Shown piece after piece: positions 62,354-64,000 of a stretch of DNA of 64,000 nt. The notes below the pieces were generated by a model, which worked only from the letters and a program-made list of their open reading frames with translations, was not told the DNA's origin and did no database searches. The DNA comes from Paenibacillus ferrarius (GTDB lineage: Bacteria > Bacillota > Bacilli > Paenibacillales > NBRC-103111): contig NZ_MBTG01000018.1 in NCBI RefSeq assembly GCF_002027705.1, forward strand, positions 92,176-156,175, in the 5' to 3' direction. A program made the translations under genes and the position numbers. The first letter of the stretch is position 1. Each line of letters begins with the position of its first letter.

Positions 62354-64000
62354 CAATGTCATTAAGTTAAGGCGCAGGGTTAAAATCAAAAAAAGAGCAG
62401 GTTATCTGAAAAGATAGCCCGCTCTTTTTTTGCATGAAAAAGAAAAAAAGAACTTGACAAGCAGTTGAAAGTGTGTGGCGAAGCCCCTTGAAAAACGAGG
62501 AGGTTACGCCAATGAATGAGTACGCGAATTCGCTAAAAGAAACGCTGACATCTCTCATACGAGAAATGTCAGCGCTACCCGCACCATATGTCAAAAACCC
62601 CGAAAGAGATTTTACCCGAAAGAAAAAGCTGCCCTTTGAAACGGTTATGCAACTCCTGATCTCGATGGGCGGTAACAGCATCTATAAGGAACTCTTGGAG
62701 TCGCAGGGCTATGATGTAAACACCGCAACCACTTCTGCTTTTGTTCAGCAGAGGAATAAAATCCTGCCGTCTGCTGTGGAATTCCTGTTTCACGAATTTA
62801 CTCAATCGCATACGGATATCAAAGACTACCACGGGTATCGATTACTTGCGATTGACGGTTCGGATTTACATATCGCAACGGACCCTGCCAACACGGACAC
62901 CTATTTTCAAAGTCAACCGAACACGAAAGGCTACAACCTTTTGCATTTGAACGCAGCCTATGACCTCTGCAACAGACTTTACGTGGATGCCATTGTTCAG
63001 CCGCGAAGATTGAGTAGCGAGGGAAGAGCACTTGCAGCTATGGTTGATCGTTCCCCCATCAAAGGTAAAATCATTGTTATTTCCGATCGAGGCTATGAAA
63101 GTTACAACAATTTCGCGCATATTGAGCGCAAAGGATGGAACTACGTCATACGGGTAAAGGATTTGGATTCCAATGGTATTCTTTCGGGCTTGCGTTTGCC
63201 CTCTAGCGGTTCGTTTGATATTGAAGTTCATCTGACACTCACAAAAAAACAAACCAAAGAGGTCAAGGCTCATCCCGAGATTTACAAGTTCATCCCTTCC
63301 AAGTCAACATTTGATTTTTTGGATTTGCATGAAAACTTGTATTACCCGATTTCCTTTCGGGTTGTTCGTTTCGTCCTGCCAAGTGGCGCCTATGAAACTG
63401 TCATCACGAATCTTTCTGCCGCAGATTTCCCACCCGATGAACTGGAGTCCATTTATAACATGCGATGGGGCATTGAAACCTCTTTCAGAGCGTTGAAATA
63501 CACCGTCGGATTGACGAGTTTTCACGCAAAGAAACAAGAGTCCATCATCCAAGAGATTTTCGCAAGAATGATCATGTACAATTTCGCTGAAATGATGACC
63601 TCACACGTCGTCATTTCCCAAATGGATAAACGGCACCACTACCAAGTCAACTTCACGGTTGCCGTTCACGTTTGTAGATATTTCCTGCGTTCAAAAGATG
63701 ATGAACCCCCGCCCGATGTTGAAGCGTTGATTCACAAAAACATTTTGCCGATTCGACCCATCCGCCCAGGACAGCAGAATACGCGCAAAATCCGCTATAA
63801 ATCAGCTGTTAGCTTCGTCTACAGAGTAGCATAAATCGTTTAACAAGACCATTTTTTTAGCGGATATTCCATCCGTTTGTTTGCTGTGCGCTTTTTTCCT
63901 TGTTTGCATAAAAAACAAACGGCACAGGGATTTTTCCCATGCCGTTTTCGGATTCATCTTTATTCCGTATTTTGTCTTTGAACTTATCTTAATGACATTG
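62354..64000 (+). mobile_element. Complete IS4-family insertion sequence
   Basis: The 1647-bp element is bounded by 18-bp inverted repeats: CAATGTCATTAAGTTAAG at 62354 and, read inward from 64000, CAATGACATTAAGATAAG (16 of 18 alike). It contains one transposase gene. The right terminus coincides with the window edge, so the target duplication cannot be checked. A hairpin (AAAAAAAGAGC/GCTCTTTTTTT, 62388-62431) near the left end may block transcription entering from outside. Confidence 0.85.
62512..63834 (+). CDS. IS4-family transposase
   Basis: 440 residues from ATG 62512 (GAGGAGG upstream; the frame from 62473 lacks one). DDE catalytic core: first Asp in LAIDGSDLHI, second Asp in IVISDRGYES, and Glu in the YREK signature Y-2-R-3-E-6-K (YNMRWGIETSFRALK), diagnostic of the IS4 family. 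The protein appears intact, so the element may be active. Confidence 0.95.
   Translation: MNEYANSLKETLTSLIREMSALPAPYVKNPERDFTRKKKLPFETVMQLLISMGGNSIYKELLESQGYDVNTATTSAFVQQRNKILPSAVEFLFHEFTQSHTDIKDYHGYRLLAIDGSDLHIATDPANTDTYFQSQPNTKGYNLLHLNAAYDLCNRLYVDAIVQPRRLSSEGRALAAMVDRSPIKGKIIVISDRGYESYNNFAHIERKGWNYVIRVKDLDSNGILSGLRLPSSGSFDIEVHLTLTKKQTKEVKAHPEIYKFIPSKSTFDFLDLHENLYYPISFRVVRFVLPSGAYETVITNLSAADFPPDELESIYNMRWGIETSFRALKYTVGLTSFHAKKQESIIQEIFARMIMYNFAEMMTSHVVISQMDKRHHYQVNFTVAVHVCRYFLRSKDDEPPPDVEALIHKNILPIRPIRPGQQNTRKIRYKSAVSFVYRVA

Noticed and set aside
1..64000. tRNA or rRNA genes
   Set aside because: I saw no cloverleaf with the conserved GTTCGANTC arm and no rRNA-like stretch on either strand, though I could not run a covariance search.

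Overview
The window reads as chromosome of a spore-forming, low-to-medium GC Gram-positive bacterium of the Paenibacillus type. The evidence is several YesM/YesN-style sensor kinase and AraC-type response regulator pairs next to carbohydrate ABC transporters, an S-layer (SLH) anchored giant surface protein, a YheC/YheD-type spore coat ATP-grasp protein, a YjcZ-like small protein, and AGGAGG-type ribosome binding sites throughout. Most genes lie on the minus strand.

Layout. 1-9.4 kb: a sensor kinase (cut by the window edge) and its response regulator, a C-terminal scrap of a lost ABC permease, and two large secreted proteins: a clan-A glycoside hydrolase with carbohydrate-binding regions, and a beta-helix protein ending in cohesin and dockerin modules. 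9.8-32.9 kb: an accessory region that I read as a stack of decayed Tn7-like transposons. A small element (about 9915-12275) carries an alpha/beta hydrolase and an AraC regulator between two inverted sets of TnsB-like boxes. Next comes a truncated tnsA with a Tn7-type right end (six boxes, exact 20-bp period), and 7 bp further a Tn7-type left end (three spaced boxes). That left end opens a roughly 20-kb element whose own right-end remnant, again with a broken tnsA, lies near 32.7-32.9 kb. Its cargo is gene scraps (HNH nuclease, YdeI, methyltransferase, RHS, sensor kinase), a 2276-residue BspA-LRR/FN3/SLH surface protein, three tandem genes of the clostridial P-47 (TULIP-like) family found beside botulinum-type toxins, and a 1468-residue pseudokinase-ATPase-TPR-GAF-LuxR regulator with a partial second copy.

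32.9-42.3 kb: an ArsR-like regulator, a small unknown protein and ClpP (plus strand), then a sugar ABC transporter with its own two-component system and an M24 peptidase. 42.4-48.9 kb: a Tad-type pilus or secretion operon (CpaB, CpaE, CpaF, TadB, TadC and small TadE/Flp-like proteins). 49.0-50.2 kb: gene-free DNA with two families of repeats. 50.2-54.2 kb: a PfkB sugar kinase, a TetR/YhgE-like pair, an ATP-grasp coat protein and a small unknown. 54.6-61.4 kb: a second sugar ABC transporter bracketed by its response regulator and sensor kinase. 61.5-64.0 kb: a Met-Pro-rich YjcZ-like protein and a complete IS4-family element that split a terminator.

How it fits together: the core parts sense and import sugars and build the cell surface. 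The accessory island appears to supply a regulated P-47 operon and an adhesin-like surface protein. Both have the same 16-bp dyad 4 bp upstream of a shared -35-like hexamer, which suggests, but does not prove, control by the island's LuxR-type regulator.
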